From assembly GCA_014380365.1 (NCBI GenBank), contig JACMJZ010000007.1:124001-188000 (forward strand): DNA of 64,000 nt. The letters run 5' to 3'. The notes under the pieces are model-generated. The model ran no database searches, was not told where the DNA came from, and saw only the letters and a program-made list of their open reading frames with translations. Positions within the stretch are counted from its first letter, which is position 1, and each line of letters opens with the position of its first letter. Origin of the DNA: Pyrinomonadaceae bacterium (GTDB lineage Bacteria > Acidobacteriota > Blastocatellia > Pyrinomonadales > Pyrinomonadaceae). The translations under genes and the position numbers were made by a program. This document shows, one piece after another, positions 61,920 to 64,000 of this stretch.

Positions 61920-62762
61920 TTACGCTTGGCCAAGACTGACTCTGCCTGGGTAATTTGGTTTCAATCGATCTTTCAACCAAGCGCCAACCAGCCAGAGCGC
62001 GCAGACGGAAATCATCGCCAGCGAAAACCATTTGCCGTAGAGTCCGTCCGGCGAAAACTTCTCAGTAGCCGTGTGCAGCGCTTCGCTGTTTGGAAGCAAC
62101 CCGGCTTCGGAAAATTCATGGAATGAATAGATGCCTACCTGAAGCATAAATAGGAGCAGGAAAATGCCGGTGACTTGGAAGAACCTCTTCACGTTGATAA
62201 GGTGACTATAACGGGTCCAACCCCACGCGAATAGCACTGTGGCGCCAAGTCCCAAAAGTGCGCCGGTTACTAACTGAGAATTTCGCACCTGCATCAGCAT
62301 CAACGCGGTTTCCATTCCCTCGCGCGTGATCATCAGGAACGTAAACAGAAAGACTCCAGCCAGCGCAGCAAAGCGCGAAGTTCGAGACGACATTTCGCCC
62401 AGGCGATGATGCACCCGTTCGCGCAGCTTTGGTCCCGTGCGCCACATATGAATCACCAGCGTTCCAACCATAACCATCGCCACAACCCCGAGAACACCTT
62501 CGCGAAGCGCTTCGTTGGCCAGGAACTGACCTGCAAAGGCGCCTGCCCTGTCACCCAATACCTGCTGTAGGCGCGACTCTTCGACCCCGGATGCCAATAC
62601 ATAGCCAAGCGCGGCGCTGACGGAAAGTCCTAACGCGAGAGCAAGGTAAACAGCGGAGTTCAGCCAGCTTTGGCCGGACTTGCGCAGGTAGGAGAGAATC
62701 ACCGCGACCAGCAGAAACGACTCAAAACCCTCGCGGAGCACGATAATGAAAGAATTAAGCAT
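61920..62762 (-). CDS. FTR1-family iron permease
   Basis: 280 residues with seven membrane helices. The two iron-binding motifs of the family are visible: REGFESFLLVAVIL at the start and REGMETALMLMQVR near residue 150. It imports iron (ferric, or ferrous in the bacterial EfeU type) across the inner membrane. No EfeO or EfeB gene is adjacent. A perfect 21-bp palindrome overlaps its promoter, so it is probably iron-regulated. Confidence 0.9.
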   Translation of the reverse strand: MLNSFIIVLREGFESFLLVAVILSYLRKSGQSWLNSAVYLALALGLSVSAALGYVLASGVEESRLQQVLGDRAGAFAGQFLANEALREGVLGVVAMVMVGTLVIHMWRTGPKLRERVHHRLGEMSSRTSRFAALAGVFLFTFLMITREGMETALMLMQVRNSQLVTGALLGLGATVLFAWGWTRYSHLINVKRFFQVTGIFLLLFMLQVGIYSFHEFSEAGLLPNSEALHTATEKFSPDGLYGKWFSLAMISVCALWLVGAWLKDRLKPNYPGRVSLGQA

Positions 62763-62850
62763 GACAACGGCCTTCTTGAGAATGCCCCAGAAGAAATCAG
62801 CATGTCTCGTGGTTTTCTGCCGCCTCGCGCTAGGCGTGACGGGAGTTTGG

Positions 62851-62881
62851 AGTATAGCCTAATTGAAAACAGTTTTCAATT
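62851..62881 (-). promoter_or_regulatory. Promoter and palindromic operator of the iron permease gene
   Basis: On the minus strand, TTGAAA (62879-62874) and TATACT (62856-62851) are separated by 17 bases. A perfect 10+1+10 palindrome, AATTGAAAACAGTTTTCAAT plus T (62861-62881), covers the -35 and spacer. Binding of a dimeric repressor here would block transcription. A Fur- or DtxR-type metal regulator is likely, but the sequence is not a classic Fur box. Confidence 0.7.
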
Positions 62882-62955
62882 TCAGTCTAGTGTCGTTGGC
62901 TGGTCGAGGCTCGCCGGGGGCTGGCACAACCGTGAGGTCAAGGTGCAAATGTTAA

Positions 62956-64000
62956 CTATTGCCTGGTGACGGGAAGTATTGCCAGTTCGGCGCGCACAGG
63001 GCCCAATTCAGTAACAGCGGCAAGACGAAGAGGGAGGCGACGTGCGTCGTCGCTGATCCAGGCTCGCAGTTGAAACTTGTCGCTTTGAGCGTCGTCGGTG
63101 GTGAGTGAGATCTGAATCGCAGGAATGGTTTGTGAACCGAGTTGAATCGTCTCGCGTTTCAAGGCACTGATGAAAAGCGTCTTGGGTTTATTATCCACCA
63201 GAATTGACACCGCGTTCCGTCGGGGAGGATTTAGATTGAAGGTGCGCAGCGCGTAAAAGAATGAAAGGTAATCATGCGTCCCTACGGGAATCTCAATCCT
63301 CACGTTTTTATCTGTTGTGGCCGTCCCGTAGTCCTGATTGATGGTGAGTTTGGTGTTCGAACGTCGTCGTCCCTCAATCAAATTATGCTCCGCCTGGAAC
63401 GGCAGCAAAGTTTTTGGATCGACGTAGGTAACGATGGTGTCGGTTGCAAAAAACAGATGTTGAAGCGCATTCGTGGTTTGGGCGGTGAGGTTGAATAACA
63501 AACCGTCCTTATCGAAATATTTCGAACGAGCGCGTACTTGAAAACTGGCAGTGGCGACCGGCTGCTTGATACTGGGAAGGTAGACCTGATAATTCAACTG
63601 CTCGCCTACTTTGAACGGTAAACCCGACAGAGCTCCATCGTTGGGCGCCGAGGGTTGGGCTGGAATCGCGACAGGTAAACGCGGAGTTGACGGATTTGCT
63701 GCTACGGGTGTTGGACTCGAAGCGGGCGGCAGCGGGGGCGTCGCGATAAACTCCGAGGCCGCCAGCTCGGCCCTGATTTCGCCAGTCGCGTGACGCGCGC
63801 TTACTAAAACCGGCACATGCCTGTCATCACCGCTGAAGTAAGCCTTCATGCCATAACTGTCCGAGCCGTTCTTAACCCAGATCCGGGACACGATGGTATT
63901 AAACGACCCCACATTTGTCTTAACCACTTCTTGTCCCGTTACTTTCACTTCCACTTGATAGTCGGTGTTCTCGACGCGCATAGTGAGGTAGTAGGTAGAA
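62956..64000 (-). CDS. DUF3108-type protein with two domain copies (5' end outside the window)
   Basis: The frame is open to the right edge (codons before the ATG at 63981 read STYYLT), so the start is outside. The C-terminal part (about 125-341) is a full DUF3108 beta domain: PFKVGEQLNYQVYLPSIKQPVATASFQV through FQLRAWISDDARRLPLRLAAVTELGPVRAEL. The first 85 residues are the end of a second copy (DSYGMKAYFSGDDRHVPVLVSARHATGEIRAELA). A proline-rich linker joins them. Family members are exported proteins of unknown role. Likely exported here too, but the signal is not in view. Confidence 0.85.
   Translation of the reverse strand, partial: STYYLTMRVENTDYQVEVKVTGQEVVKTNVGSFNTIVSRIWVKNGSDSYGMKAYFSGDDRHVPVLVSARHATGEIRAELAASEFIATPPLPPASSPTPVAANPSTPRLPVAIPAQPSAPNDGALSGLPFKVGEQLNYQVYLPSIKQPVATASFQVRARSKYFDKDGLLFNLTAQTTNALQHLFFATDTIVTYVDPKTLLPFQAEHNLIEGRRRSNTKLTINQDYGTATTDKNVRIEIPVGTHDYLSFFYALRTFNLNPPRRNAVSILVDNKPKTLFISALKRETIQLGSQTIPAIQISLTTDDAQSDKFQLRAWISDDARRLPLRLAAVTELGPVRAELAILPVTRQ

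Overview
The window looks like a chromosome segment of a free-living, aerobic, Gram-negative heterotroph. Gene content (two TonB-type proteins, exported subtilase with GVIIGD repeats, many small exported proteins, SUF system, MEP-pathway ispD/ispF, Rrf2 regulator) and the many palindromic spacer elements suggest an Acidobacteriota member, perhaps Blastocatellia. That placement is inference: there is no rRNA or tRNA gene here to test it. No phage, insertion sequence, CRISPR array or origin was recognised.

Layout: (1) 1-6000: the end of a response regulator, a structured leader with two terminator-like hairpins, a 50-codon small ORF, an exported subtilase ending in 13 GVIIGD hexapeptides, then a GNAT protein overlapping a hybrid histidine kinase. 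(2) 6000-15500: FAD oxidoreductase, two DinB-fold proteins, an exported beta-propeller protein, and three transcription units (exported protein; basic-tail protein + M64 peptidase; membrane protein) that share an almost identical promoter; a TonB protein follows. (3) 15800-22100: glutamate dehydrogenase, an ArsC-like gene with an in-frame TGA exactly at the catalytic cysteine (probable selenoprotein), radA, an exported protein with two lectin-like domains, and a PIN/TRAM membrane protein. (4) 22200-32060: ispD, ispF, then a tightly packed nucleoside uptake and salvage operon (pyrimidine-nucleoside phosphorylase, BMP lipoprotein, ABC ATPase, two permeases, small membrane protein, purine nucleoside phosphorylase, uridine kinase, cytidine deaminase). 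(5) 32100-45100: exported amidohydrolase, TonB-like protein, rrf2-sufBCD-[aspartyl protease]-sufS-sufU, an enolase-superfamily enzyme, M20 peptidase, exonuclease III. (6) 45150-55830, minus strand: pyrimidine or hydantoin catabolism (PreA, amidohydrolase of the nitrilase family, NCS1 transporter, dihydropyrimidinase) with three accessory genes inserted, plus an aldehyde dehydrogenase. (7) 56148-64000: acyl-CoA ligase-like enzyme, two exported TSP3-repeat proteins preceded by the same long promoter-leader sequence, a third exported protein, an FTR1 iron permease with a palindromic operator, and a DUF3108 protein cut by the window end.

The most notable observations are the candidate selenocysteine ArsC-like protein with a fitting SECIS hairpin, the duplicated structured leader, the three-copy promoter, and the abundance of palindromic elements: nearly every long spacer carries one, each with its own sequence vocabulary, and at least two families have also landed inside coding sequences.
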